Positions 23,214-31,046 of a DNA stretch of 44,766 nucleotides are shown here, one piece after another (the stretch's first letter is position 1; every line of letters starts with the position of its first letter). The notes beneath the pieces were generated by a model. It did not search any database. It was given only the letters and a program-made list of their open reading frames with translations, and was not told the origin of the DNA. Source of the DNA: Hymenobacter elongatus. Lineage in GTDB: Bacteria; Bacteroidota; Bacteroidia; Cytophagales; Hymenobacteraceae. The translations under genes and the position numbers were made by a program. The stretch lies in assembly GCF_004745955.1 (NCBI RefSeq), contig NZ_SRLD01000042.1, positions 1-44,766 on the forward strand, in the 5' to 3' direction.

Positions 23214-24549
23214 GCAGGATTTCGGGCAGGTTGGCGGCAGGCGTGAAGTCGAGCACCAACGCCCGCATACGGCGCAGCACGGCGTAGAGCAGCTCCAGCT
23301 CGGCGGGCGTGGTGCAGTAGGGCGGTAGCAGATAGACCACGTTGCCCAGGGGGCGCAGCACTACGTGGTGGTCGAGGGCGAGCTGGTAGAAGGCGTCGCG
23401 CAGGCGGCTGAAGTAGCTGGTGCCCTCGCCGGGGTCGTATTCCACGGCCAGAATAGTGCCCCGGTGCCGCACCGCCCGAATGCCCGGCTGCCCCTCGGTT
23501 TCCTGGCGGAAAGCGGCGTGGGCGGCCTCCATCTGCTGCCGCTGCCGGGTGCATTCGTCGGCCCGCGTCAGCTCCAGGCTGGCCAGGGCGGCGGCGCAGG
23601 CCACGGGGTTGGCGGTGTAGGAGTGGCCGTGAAACAGAGCGCGCATCTTGTCCTGACTCAGAAACGCCTCGTAGATGGGCGCGGCGCAGGTGGTAAGGCC
23701 CATGGCCAGCGTGCCGCCGGTGAGGCCTTTGGAAAAGCACATCATATCGGGCTGCTCAGTGAGCAGGCTGCTGGCAAACAGCGGCCCGGTGCGCCCGAAA
23801 CCGGTCATTACCTCATCGGAAATAGCCAGCACGCCGTGGTGGTGGCAGCGGCGCAGCATCTCGCTCAATACCGCCGGCTCATACATCACCATGCCGGCCG
23901 TGCCCAGCACCAGCGGCTCGAAGATGAAGCCGGCCACATCGGGGCGGGTCAGCAGCGCATCCAGCTGGGCCAGCACTTCGGCTTCGCGGCCCGGCACCGG
24001 CACCTCCAGGAACTCCACATCAAACAGCAGCGGCCAGAAGGGCTGGGTGAAGGCGCCGCGGCTGCTCACGGCCATGGCCCCGAAGGTGTCGCCGTGGTAG
24101 GAGTCACGGAAGCACAGGAAGGTGCGGCGCTCGGGCTGGCCCTGGTTGTGGAAGTATTGCAGCACCATTTTCAGGGCCACTTCTACGGCCGTCGAGCCAT
24201 TGTCGGAGTAGAATACGCGGGCTTGGCTGGCGGGCAGCAGGGCCAGCAGCTGCTCGGCCAGCTCTACGGCCGTGGGGTGGGTGAAGCCGGCAAACAGTAC
24301 GTGCTCCAGGGTGCGCAGCTGCTCGCTCACACGGGCCGCAATGTGCGGGTGGGCGTGCCCGTGCAGGTTCACCCACCACGACGAAATACCGTCGAGGTAG
24401 CGGGTGCCGTCTTCGGCAATGAGCCACGAGCCCTCGCCCCGCACAATTGGGATGGGCAGCGGGGCGGTTTGCATCTGGGTGTAGGGGTGCCAGAGCACGG
24501 CGTGGTCGCGCTCGGCCAGGGAAAGAGTGGAATCGGGAAGCGTAGGCAT
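23206..24549 (-). CDS. bioA: Adenosylmethionine-8-amino-7-oxononanoate aminotransferase
   Basis: 447 residues from ATG 24549. It converts KAPA to DAPA in biotin synthesis, using S-adenosylmethionine as amino donor. Visible marks: VLWHPYTQM (19-26), ISSWWVNLHGHAHP (55-68), YSDNGSTAVEVALKM (114-128), SDEVMTGFGRTG with D245, and the PLP lysine K274 in FSKGLTGG. An open frame runs on to 24786 through 21-bp tandem repeats that would encode a Pro/Ala/Thr/Glu string; I take MPTLPDSTLSLAERDHAVLW as the true N-terminus because it fits the family. The stop overlaps the ketoacyl synthase start. bioD lies upstream but about 500 bp away, behind repeats. Confidence 0.95.
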   Translation of the reverse strand: MPTLPDSTLSLAERDHAVLWHPYTQMQTAPLPIPIVRGEGSWLIAEDGTRYLDGISSWWVNLHGHAHPHIAARVSEQLRTLEHVLFAGFTHPTAVELAEQLLALLPASQARVFYSDNGSTAVEVALKMVLQYFHNQGQPERRTFLCFRDSYHGDTFGAMAVSSRGAFTQPFWPLLFDVEFLEVPVPGREAEVLAQLDALLTRPDVAGFIFEPLVLGTAGMVMYEPAVLSEMLRRCHHHGVLAISDEVMTGFGRTGPLFASSLLTEQPDMMCFSKGLTGGTLAMGLTTCAAPIYEAFLSQDKMRALFHGHSYTANPVACAAALASLELTRADECTRQRQQMEAAHAAFRQETEGQPGIRAVRHRGTILAVEYDPGEGTSYFSRLRDAFYQLALDHHVVLRPLGNVVYLLPPYCTTPAELELLYAVLRRMRALVLDFTPAANLPEILHD

Positions 24550-24607
24550 TGTAGGTGGAGCCGGAAGTGTCGGCCGGGACAAAGCTACAACCAGCGGGTC
24601 GCACGGC

Positions 24608-24700
24608 GGTTCCGGTGTTGCAGGCGATGGTTCCGGCGTGGCAGGCCATGGTTCCGGTGTTGCAGGCGATGGTTCCGGCGTGGCAGACGACGGTTTCCGC
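24608..24700. repeat. Tandem array of a 21-bp unit, about 4.4 copies
   Basis: Units start at 24608, 24629, 24650, 24671 and (degenerate) 24692; consensus GGTTCCGGTGTTGCAGGCGAT, with GTGTTG and GCGTGG alternating, so a 42-bp higher period exists. The array begins about 60 bp upstream of the bioA ATG. On the minus strand it is in frame with bioA and would read PATPEPS repeats, so a slippage event would change spacing without breaking a reading frame. Confidence 0.85.
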
Positions 24701-24794
24701 AGAGGGCGCAGAGATTTCCGCAGAGGTTCGCAGCGCTGTTTTGACGAACTCCGGAGCCAATAGCCGTGTGGCGGAATACAGAACAACGAAACGT

Positions 24795-24838
24795 GAACGT
24801 TATGCTGAGCGAAGCCGAAGCATCTCTACCGCAACGGT
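24795..24838. repeat. Half copy of the dispersed palindrome
   Basis: GAACGTTATGCTGAGCGAAG followed by CCGAAGCATCTCTACCGCA matches the left arm of the copies at 6930 and 13012, but the right arm is missing. It is either a deletion product or a copy overwritten by the neighbouring C-rich repeat. Confidence 0.6.
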
Positions 24839-24892
24839 AATCAGACTTCAATGATCAGCTGTGAGTAACCGTGCAAACGGCGCGACCGGGTC

Positions 24893-24997
24893 GCCTCACC
24901 CCCCGGCCCCCTCTCCAAAGAGGAGAGGGGGAGCCAAACGGTCGAAGCTAATCCGGTGTCCCCTCTCCTTTTCGGAGAGGGGGTCAGGGGGTGAGGC
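24893..24997. repeat. C-rich inverted repeat with inner hairpins
   Basis: GCCTCACCCCCCGGCCCCCT (24893 onward) pairs imperfectly with AGGGGGTCAGGGGGTGAGGC (ending 24997). Each side holds its own hairpin (CCTCTCCAAAGAGGAGAGG and CCTCTCCTTTTCGGAGAGG). Sequences of this CTCACCCCCTGACCCCCTCTCC style recur in many Bacteroidota genomes as I recall. It lies 48 bp after the bioD stop and may act as its terminator. Confidence 0.65.
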
Positions 24998-25044
24998 GCA
25001 TGCCAGAACGATATGCTTACTTACGGCCTGCTTTGGGAGTAAGT

Positions 25045-25665
25045 CTATAACCCAAACCAGGCCCGGAACGCAGCGGCGTAGCGGCTCACCACGGCCGGGG
25101 TTACTTCCGTTTCCGGCCGCACGCGGGGCATGATGGGCACGCCGGTATGTTGGGTAATGAAGTCCTCCGTGGCCGGATTCGGCTCGCCGTTGAACACCAG
25201 GCCGCGCACCCGCAGGCCGCGCCGTTGCAGGGCTTCCAGCGTGAGCAGCGTGTGGTTGATGCTGCCCAGGTAGTGCCGCGATACCACCACCACGTCAAGC
25301 GCGAATTGCTGGGCCAGGTCGGCTAGCAGGAAGCCGGGAGCCAGGGGCACCAGCAGGCCGCCCGCGCCTTCTACCAGCAGGTGGTTATCGGTGGCGGGCA
25401 GCTGAAAATCGGTGGGGTGCAGCGTAATGCCCTCGGCGGCGGCGGCGGCGTGGGGCGAAGCCGGCAGTAGCAGCCGGTGCCGCTCGGGCCAGAAGCGGCT
25501 GACGGAGTTCTGCACGAGGCCGCGCACGGTGGCCGCGTCGGTGGTGGGCGTGAGGCCGGCCTGCACGGGCTTCCAGTAGTCGGCGTGCAGGGCCTCGGTG
25601 AGAATGGCCGATATGAGGGTTTTGCCGACGTCGGTGCCGATACCGGTGATGAAGAGTCGTTCCAA
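25045..25665 (-). CDS. bioD: Dethiobiotin synthetase
   Basis: 206 residues. It closes the ureido ring of DAPA to dethiobiotin with CO2 and ATP. The P-loop GIGTDVGKT (residues 8-16) is at the very start, KPVQAGL (32-38) binds substrate, VEGAGGLLVPL (98-108) is the third signature. There is no ATG in frame before the P-loop, so the start is TTG 25665, which gives MERLFITGIGTDVGKT by fMet initiation. Slightly short for the family. It lies 39 bp downstream of the secreted hydrolase gene on the same strand. Confidence 0.93.
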   Translation of the reverse strand: MERLFITGIGTDVGKTLISAILTEALHADYWKPVQAGLTPTTDAATVRGLVQNSVSRFWPERHRLLLPASPHAAAAAEGITLHPTDFQLPATDNHLLVEGAGGLLVPLAPGFLLADLAQQFALDVVVVSRHYLGSINHTLLTLEALQRRGLRVRGLVFNGEPNPATEDFITQHTGVPIMPRVRPETEVTPAVVSRYAAAFRAWFGL

Positions 25666-25704
25666 AAGGGGGGAGGATGGGGGTAGAGAAAGGGCGGAAG
25701 CCGC

Positions 25705-26556
25705 CTAGTGAGCCGGAAAGTTCGTGTGCAGAAAGCGAATTATCTTATCAAAATGCTTAAGCGGCTCGGCATGCCCGCCCGCAATAGCCAGGTGCTTCCT
25801 GGGGTAGCGGAAGCCCGCGCGCGTTAGCTGGGCCAGCATCTGTTCAGCCATGGGGGTAGAGGGACATACCTCATCCTGGGTCGCCGATACCAGCAGCACC
25901 GCTCCCCGGATATTTTCGACCGGGATACGAGACTGCCGCACTGCCGCCGTGTCCGTGAGCATGGCCGCAAAGGTGGCCCGCAAGTCGCCTTTTATCAGGA
26001 ACGGTACCGCCGCTTCATTCACGGGCACAAACGGTAGGGGCTGCCCCCGGTACGACCACGCCGATGTAGTGAAGTGGTTGGTGTTTCCCGGAAACGCCAC
26101 GTGGCTTCCCACAATGCTCACCACACACTGGATGTCGGGGTAGCGGCTGGCCAGCAGCAGCGCCAGGTCGGCCCCGCGCGAACCTCCCACCAGCGCTATT
26201 TTCCGGCCATTTATTTGTGGGTGTCGCGTGGCGGCTTTAATGGCCGCGTACACCGTATCGAGCGAAATCCGGTCCAGCAGGAGCGGGGTGCCTTGGGCCT
26301 CGAAATAGCCCAGGGCCAGGAAGGCGTAGCCGTCGGCCACCAGCTGGTCGCGGGTGGGCTGCCAGTGTTTGCTGGCCCAGGCATTGCCACCTTCCGAGCC
26401 ACCCAGCCCGACCAGCAGGGGTTGGTGCCGACCGGAACCCACATAGAGCAGGCTCTGGGCACCAGGCGTTTTTAGATCGATCTGGGCCGTGGCCGCGGAG
26501 GCTGCCGTCAGTAGTACACCCAGGAACAGCGTGAGGGAAAGGAGGAGGTGGCGCAT
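25705..26556 (-). CDS. Secreted alpha/beta hydrolase with BAAT C-terminal-like domain
   Basis: 283 residues from ATG 26556. A clear signal peptide (MRHLLLSLTLFLGVLLTAASAATAQ) puts it outside the cytoplasm. Nucleophile elbow GGSRGAD near residue 120, acid in SATQDEVCPS, and histidine in AGGHAEPL are in the order of the bile-acid-CoA:amino acid N-acyltransferase / acyl-CoA thioester hydrolase C-terminal domain (phrases GSEGGNAW, GYAFLALGYF, HFTTSAWSYRGQPLPF). It sits inside the biotin cluster, but because it is exported it cannot take the role of BioH. The true substrate is unknown. Confidence 0.78.
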   Translation of the reverse strand: MRHLLLSLTLFLGVLLTAASAATAQIDLKTPGAQSLLYVGSGRHQPLLVGLGGSEGGNAWASKHWQPTRDQLVADGYAFLALGYFEAQGTPLLLDRISLDTVYAAIKAATRHPQINGRKIALVGGSRGADLALLLASRYPDIQCVVSIVGSHVAFPGNTNHFTTSAWSYRGQPLPFVPVNEAAVPFLIKGDLRATFAAMLTDTAAVRQSRIPVENIRGAVLLVSATQDEVCPSTPMAEQMLAQLTRAGFRYPRKHLAIAGGHAEPLKHFDKIIRFLHTNFPAH

Positions 26557-26626
26557 AGCAGAAGGGGTTGGTTTCTGCAAAGGTTAGCCGCGATTGGCCT
26601 CAACCTCTTTGATGCAGATCAAATTC

Positions 26627-27205
26627 TCAGCGCCCGGCCCGAACCCGGCTCAGGGTTTCCTGCGTGATGCCCAAGTAGGAAGCCACCATGCCCAGTGGCA
26701 GGCGGGGCAGGATATCGTGGTGGGTGTCGCAGAAATGCGCGTATTTCTCCTTGGCCGAAGTGAAGCGCAGCGACGTGATGCGGTCCATCAGGTGGCCAAA
26801 TACCGAGCCCATCGAGAGCCGGGCGTAGCGCTCCATTTCCGGAAAAGTATCGAAGAGGTAGCCCAGGTCCTGTACCTGCAGGCTCAGGGTATGCGTCGGC
26901 TCCAGCGCCTCCAGGTAGTAGATGTCGGGCAGGCGCTTGATGAAGCTGTTGGGCGAATTCACCCACTCGCCTTCGGCGCTGAAATACTCGGTTATCTTTT
27001 CCCCGTCGCGCAGGTAGTAGAGCCGCACCAGGCCCCGCTGAACGAAGTCGCTGCGGGTACACACGTGCCGGGCGTCGTGCAGCAGCTGGCCCTTGCCATA
27101 GCTGGCCACCCGCACCCGGTTCAGCAGCGCCTCCCGCAACGCTTCTGAAATGCGGATGTATTGTTCCATGTGCGGAAGCAAGGTGTCGGCGGCAAGCATA
27201 GGCAC
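26627..27205 (-). CDS. Crp/Fnr-family transcription regulator
   Basis: 192 residues. The N-terminal cyclic-nucleotide-like barrel shows GKGQLLHDARHVCTRSDFV, LVRLYYLRDGEKITEYF and EGEWVNSPNSFI; the C-terminus has the helix-turn-helix PLGMVASYLGITQETLSRVR with the usual recognition helix. No cluster of four cysteines for an Fe-S centre is present, so an oxygen sensor of the Fnr kind is unlikely. ATG 27205 is taken; an internal ATG at 27169 is possible. It precedes the secreted hydrolase gene by 70 bp on the same strand and may control it or itself. Confidence 0.85.
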   Translation of the reverse strand: MPMLAADTLLPHMEQYIRISEALREALLNRVRVASYGKGQLLHDARHVCTRSDFVQRGLVRLYYLRDGEKITEYFSAEGEWVNSPNSFIKRLPDIYYLEALEPTHTLSLQVQDLGYLFDTFPEMERYARLSMGSVFGHLMDRITSLRFTSAKEKYAHFCDTHHDILPRLPLGMVASYLGITQETLSRVRAGR

Positions 27206-27322
27206 AACGGTGAGGATTCGGTAAGCAATAGGTGGGGCCGCATCCCTGCGCCTTTATCTTGAACGATAACGGATGGGCACGATGGAGTAAGAGCGGCAAA
27301 GGTGCGCCTCGCTGGTCAGCTT

Positions 27323-28495
27323 CTACTGGTCAGATAGGGTTGTGTCGGTCCCCGCCCGTTCGAACACCCCCGCCAGCCCCGCAATTTCGGCCTCCGTATT
27401 ATACGAATGCACAATCAGGCGGAGCCGCTCGGTGCCGGCCGGCACGGTGGGGGCCACGATGGCGCGCACATCGAAGCCGGCTTGCTGGGCGGCGGCGGCC
27501 ACTGCCCGGACGTGGGCGGGGCCGGGGCTGGCGGTGAAAAATACCGGGTGAATGACGTGGCTGGCCGATGGCACGCGCAGGCCCGGCACCGCGTTGAGGC
27601 GGTCTTTGAGGGAATCGGAAAGGGCGAACAGCTGCTGCCGGGCCGGTTGCAGCGCGGGCAGCAGCGCGTAGGCCGCCGTGAGGGCGGCCACGGTGAGGGG
27701 CGGCAGGGCCGTGGTGTAGATGAAGGGCCGGCTGAAACTGAGCAGGTAGTCGCGCAATACGGCGGGGCCGGCCACCGCCGCGCCCTGGCTGCCGAGGGCT
27801 TTGCCGAAGGTGAGGATGCGGGCAAATACCGCGTCTTCCAGCCCCAGCGCGGCTACCAGGCCTTCGCCGTGGGCACCGTAGAGGCCGTTGGTGTGGGCCT
27901 CATCTACCACCAGATACAGGCCCTGTTCCCGGCACAACGCGGCCAGCTCCGGCAGCGGGGCCACGTCGCCATCCATCGAGTAGAGGGCCTCCACGGCCAC
28001 GAACACGCTGCCGGTGGCGCGGGCCAGCTTGCGGCGCAGGTCGGCCAGGTCGTTGTGGCGGAAGCTCCAGGCCGTGGCGAAGGAGCCTCGGATGCCATCT
28101 TTCACGGAGGCGTGGCTGGCTTCGTCGTAGAGAATCGTGTCGCCGCGCTGCGGCACAGCACTGAAAAAGCCCAGATTAGCGGTGTAACCGGAGTTAAACA
28201 GCAACGCTGCTTCGGCACGGTGGAACTTCGCCAGGTGGGTTTCCAGGGCTTCGGCGGCGGCGGAGTTGCCGGTGAGCAGGCGGCTGCCGGTACTGCCAGC
28301 TGGCAAATTATCCTGTTGCAAGGCCTGCTGCACCGCTGCTTGTACTGCCCCGGAGTGCGCGAGGCCGAGGTAGTCGTTGGAGCTGAAATCGACGCGGCCC
28401 GGCTGGGGCAGGGTTAGCTGCCGCCGGGTGCCCGCCGCCTCGCGCAGCAGCAGGTGCTGGGCAAGGCGGTGAAGCAGGGCGGAGTCAGAAGGCAT
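27323..28495 (-). CDS. bioF: 8-amino-7-oxononanoate synthase
   Basis: 390 residues from ATG 28495. It joins a pimeloyl thioester with L-alanine to give KAPA. Markers: FSSNDYLGLA (37-46), GSTGSRLLTGN (67-77), DEASHASVKDG (124-134), VVDEAHTNGLYG (196-207) and the PLP lysine K232 in TFGKALGSQGA. The start fits the family; upstream open codons to 28594 lie in the preceding small gene. It lies 23 bp after that small gene, which suggests co-transcription with bioB and the small gene. Confidence 0.95.
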   Translation of the reverse strand: MPSDSALLHRLAQHLLLREAAGTRRQLTLPQPGRVDFSSNDYLGLAHSGAVQAAVQQALQQDNLPAGSTGSRLLTGNSAAAEALETHLAKFHRAEAALLFNSGYTANLGFFSAVPQRGDTILYDEASHASVKDGIRGSFATAWSFRHNDLADLRRKLARATGSVFVAVEALYSMDGDVAPLPELAALCREQGLYLVVDEAHTNGLYGAHGEGLVAALGLEDAVFARILTFGKALGSQGAAVAGPAVLRDYLLSFSRPFIYTTALPPLTVAALTAAYALLPALQPARQQLFALSDSLKDRLNAVPGLRVPSASHVIHPVFFTASPGPAHVRAVAAAAQQAGFDVRAIVAPTVPAGTERLRLIVHSYNTEAEIAGLAGVFERAGTDTTLSDQ

Positions 28496-28518
28496 CGGAG
28501 CGAGGGAAAAATATCTGG

Positions 28519-28782
28519 TTAAGCCACGAAGCGCTTCACCGACAGCCAAATGGTGCCATCCTGCCCAAAGCCCCGGCTGTTGACAACCACCCACTCCGAA
28601 TCAACTTCCACCCGGTCGCCGACGCCGGGCAACACCTGCGTGCGCTGAAACACCAGGTTGATGGCCGACCCAATCTGGTCTTCCAATTCCGAAATTACCT
28701 CCTGGGCTTTGAGCGAGCCGTGCTGCTGGCGCAATTCTTCGGCGTAGGTGTGGTCCAGATTGAGGTCAAAGGTGATATCCAT
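28519..28782 (-). CDS. Small conserved-looking protein between bioB and bioF
   Basis: 87 residues, MDITFDLNLDHTY to LSVKRFVA, acidic at the N-terminus, no signal peptide or membrane segment. The middle (KAQEVISELEDQIGSAINLVFQRTQVL) looks helical and the end (GDRVEVDSEWVVVNSRGFGQDGTIWLSVKR) is strand-rich. Codon use is like the neighbours and the spacing to bioF is short, so I think it is real. I do not recognise the family. Confidence 0.65.
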   Translation of the reverse strand: MDITFDLNLDHTYAEELRQQHGSLKAQEVISELEDQIGSAINLVFQRTQVLPGVGDRVEVDSEWVVVNSRGFGQDGTIWLSVKRFVA

Positions 28783-28828
28783 AGAAGAGCAAGAAGGGTG
28801 ATTACGACAAATGGAACGTCATTCCAAA

Positions 28829-28973
28829 AGAACGTCATTCCGAGCTTGCGAGGAATCTCGCGTGCTGAGGTTGTTGGGAAAAGGCGATGAAGCAGAACGG
28901 ATTAGGTTGGCAACCTCAGCACGCGAGATGTCTCCTCTCTGCTTGAAGCGCAGAATGTTCGACAGGACGTTCT
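28829..28973. repeat. Dispersed palindrome, imperfect copy
   Basis: AGAACGTCATTCCGAGCTTG at the left and CAGGACGTTCT at the right frame a perfect 17-bp inner stem, CTCGCGTGCTGAGGTTG (28857-28873) with 28911-28927. It abuts the composite element that starts at 28972, so two copies stand in tandem upstream of bioF and downstream of bioB. Confidence 0.7.
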
Positions 28974-29140
28974 GGCTGTGTGGACAGTAGCGCTTTGGAG
29001 GGCATTTTGCCTTTCTGGAACGTCATGTCGAGCAGCGCGAGACATCTCGCGTGCCCTAGTAACATGATTTACTACTGCACGCGAGATGTCTCGCGCTGCT
29101 CGACATGACGTTCTTTTTACTTGCTGTCCACACTGCCTGG
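28972..29140. repeat. Nested palindromic element, copy 1
   Basis: Outer arms TGGCTGTGTGGACAG (from 28973) and CTGTCCACACTGCC (from 29124) enclose a spacer GTAGCGCTTTGGAGGGCATT and an inner perfect stem of 37 bp (29018-29054 with 29077-29113, core GTCGAGCAGCGCGAGACATC). The loop holds AACATGATTTACTACTGC. Outer arms, spacer, inner stem and loop all recur at 31047-31231. It lies 22 bp after the end of bioB. Confidence 0.8.
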
Positions 29141-29162
29141 TAAGAATGACGTTTTTATTATG

Positions 29163-30158
29163 CTATGCAAGCTCCTTGCCTAGCACGGTAGCGCCTACGG
29201 GCACGTCTTTGAAGGCTTTGCGGGGTTTGAGGCCCAGCACCGCAAACATCTGCCGGTCGGCGTCGAAGTCGGGGTTGGGCGTGGTCAGGAGCTTCTCGCC
29301 GCTGAAAATGGAGTTGGCACCAGCCAGGAAGCACAGCGCCTGCTCGCTAACGGGCATTTCCTGGCGGCCGGCCGAGAGGCGTACCATCGTGCCGGGCATC
29401 AGAATACGGGCCGTGGCAATCATGCGCAGCATTTCCCACACGCTCACGCGGGGCTGCTCGGCCAGGGGCGTGCCTTCCACCGGCACCAGCGCATTCACCG
29501 GCACCGACTCGGGGTGGGCCGGCAGCGTGGCCAGCGTGAGGAGCATGGCTACGCGGTCCTCATCGGTTTCGCCGAGGCCGATAATGCCGCCCGAGCACAC
29601 CGAAATACCGGCTTTGCGCACGTGCTCCAGCGTGTTCAGCCGGTCGTCGTAGGTGCGCGTGGTGATGATTTCGGCGTAGTGCTCGGCGCTGGTGTCGAGG
29701 TTGTGGTTGTAGGCGTAGAGGCCGGCCTGCTTGAGGCGCTCGGCCTGGTATTCGTTCAGCATGCCCAGCGTACAGCACACTTCCAGCCCCAGCTCATTCA
29801 CTTGCTCCACCATGCCCAGCACCCGGTCGAAGTCGCGGTTGTCGCGGATTTCGCGCCAGGCGGCCCCCATGCAAAAGCGCGTGGAGCCCGAATCTTTGGC
29901 GCGCTGCGCGGCCGAAATCACCTCGGCATCGGGCAGCAGCTTGTGGGCCTGCACACCGGTGTGGTAGCGGGCGGCCTGGGGGCAGTAGGCGCAGTCTTCG
30001 GGGCAGCCGCCGGTTTTTACGCTCAGTAGCGTGCACACCTGCACTTCGCCGGTGGCTTGGTGCTGCTTGTGTACCTCGGCGGCCTGGGCTACGAGCTCCA
30101 GCACGGGCTGGTAATAAATGGCTTTAACTTCGTCGAGGGTCCAGTCGGTACGGAGCAT
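29163..30158 (-). CDS. bioB: Biotin synthase (radical SAM)
   Basis: 331 residues from ATG 30158. It inserts sulfur into dethiobiotin to give biotin. The radical SAM motif CPEDCAYCPQ (C52, C56, C59) binds the 4Fe-4S cluster; YNHNLDTS, GGIIGLGET and LVPVEGTPL are further BioB signatures. The first gene of the biotin run on the minus strand; a nested palindrome separates it from the small gene and bioF, so part of the transcript may end there. Upstream codons to 30221 are not typical and are left out. Confidence 0.96.
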   Translation of the reverse strand: MLRTDWTLDEVKAIYYQPVLELVAQAAEVHKQHQATGEVQVCTLLSVKTGGCPEDCAYCPQAARYHTGVQAHKLLPDAEVISAAQRAKDSGSTRFCMGAAWREIRDNRDFDRVLGMVEQVNELGLEVCCTLGMLNEYQAERLKQAGLYAYNHNLDTSAEHYAEIITTRTYDDRLNTLEHVRKAGISVCSGGIIGLGETDEDRVAMLLTLATLPAHPESVPVNALVPVEGTPLAEQPRVSVWEMLRMIATARILMPGTMVRLSAGRQEMPVSEQALCFLAGANSIFSGEKLLTTPNPDFDADRQMFAVLGLKPRKAFKDVPVGATVLGKELA

Positions 30159-30224
30159 GGCGGGAAAGTTCGGTGGGGGGAAGAAGGCGAGTCGTGGCCT
30201 GGAAGGGAAGACTGCCGGCACGGT

Positions 30225-30232
30225 GAAAGGTA
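30225..30232 (-). promoter_or_regulatory. Possible -7 box TACCTTTC for bioB
   Basis: On the minus strand TACCTTTC, one base off TAnnTTTG, 67 bp before the bioB ATG. No -33 box at normal spacing. Weak evidence. The remaining part of the 286-bp gap 30159-30444 shows nothing I can name, and no biotin-operator-like palindrome. Confidence 0.3.
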
Positions 30233-30444
30233 GGCTTAGGTGCGCAAGTTACGCGAGAAGCCGATTATCTGCGCCCCAGCTCTGCGGAAGACGAAAATTC
30301 TGACCTGGCCCGGGGTGAATTTCCGGCCCGCAGCCGCCCATTGCTCCTCCCGCAACCGCCCCAACCGGGAGCAACTACTGCCTCCTGCTGCCTCACTTCC
30401 GGCCGTCTGCCCCGCCCACCGGCCAGTGGCTTTACCGCTGTGGG

Positions 30445-30879
30445 CTAGCTCAGGTTGTTGAAGGGCGGCTCGGACGCCGTGGTTGGCTCATTACCAACCA
30501 GGCGGCTGTCGCGCGTGTTTTTCTGCACGGCAATGGCGGCAAACAGGCTTAGCATAAACGACATAGCATAAAAGCCTTTCTCACTCAAGGTCAGCCCCGC
30601 ATTCCACAAGCCTACGCTCAGCAGCAGCACGGCCGAGAGGGTCGCAAACCAGCACAGGCCGTAATAGATGTTGGTCACCGGAATGCCTTCCAGCTGGTCG
30701 CGCACGGTTTTCTGTAGGCTCACGGCGGCGAAGAGGCCGTAGAGCAAAATTGTGAAGTAGTAGCCTTTCTCATTGAGCTGCATCGTCGCGTTCCACAGGC
30801 CTATGTTGTAGGCCACCATACCGGCCAGCAGCGCCACCCAGGAGGCCCCGACAAACGCATTGGAAGGTTTCTGAATCAT
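30445..30879 (-). CDS. yiaA: YiaA-like inner-membrane protein (two YiaAB domains)
   Basis: 144 residues from ATG 30879. Two copies of the YiaAB two-helix domain: AFVGASWVALLAGMVAYNIG with NEKGYYFTILLYGLFAAVSL, then YYGLCWFATLSAVLLLSVGL with SEKGFYAMSFMLSLFAAIAV, each followed by the same short tail (QKTVRDQLEG, QKNTRDSRLV). Four membrane helices. Function unknown in any organism, though the family is linked to envelope stress. Stands alone on the minus strand. Confidence 0.85.
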   Translation of the reverse strand: MIQKPSNAFVGASWVALLAGMVAYNIGLWNATMQLNEKGYYFTILLYGLFAAVSLQKTVRDQLEGIPVTNIYYGLCWFATLSAVLLLSVGLWNAGLTLSEKGFYAMSFMLSLFAAIAVQKNTRDSRLVGNEPTTASEPPFNNLS

Positions 30880-31046
30880 AGAAAAAAGCGAAGGAAAGGC
30901 TAGGAGAATATGGCGCTGAGCATCCCTGCCCGGCTGCTCAAACCTAGTCATGAGTTTGCAGCATTGGTATAGGCTTGACCAGCGGCGTCGGGCTTAATAT
31001 ATTACCCGAGCGCCTGACAGAGGCCTTGTCCACGACTCCGTTGTGC

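Larger units (their letters stand above)
24550..25044. other. Repeat-rich spacer between bioD and bioA
   Basis: About 495 bp with four kinds of repeats: the 21-bp tandem array at 24608, fragments of TTCCGCAGAGG (24705-24735), a half palindrome (24795-24838) and a C-rich inverted repeat (24893-24997). No coding region is convincing. A promoter for bioA is likely here but I see no TAnnTTTG box on the minus strand. Confidence 0.55.

Noticed and set aside
24608..24700. CRISPR array
   Set aside because: The 21-bp units are head to tail with no unique spacers and no cas gene is near, so it is a plain tandem repeat.
23365..24744. Plus-strand open frame of 459 codons
   Set aside because: Antisense to bioA and the tandem repeats; composition dominated by Gly, Gln, Val and His.
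25705..26556. BioH-type pimeloyl-ACP methyl esterase
   Set aside because: The protein has a clear signal peptide and BAAT-type motifs; BioH acts in the cytoplasm.
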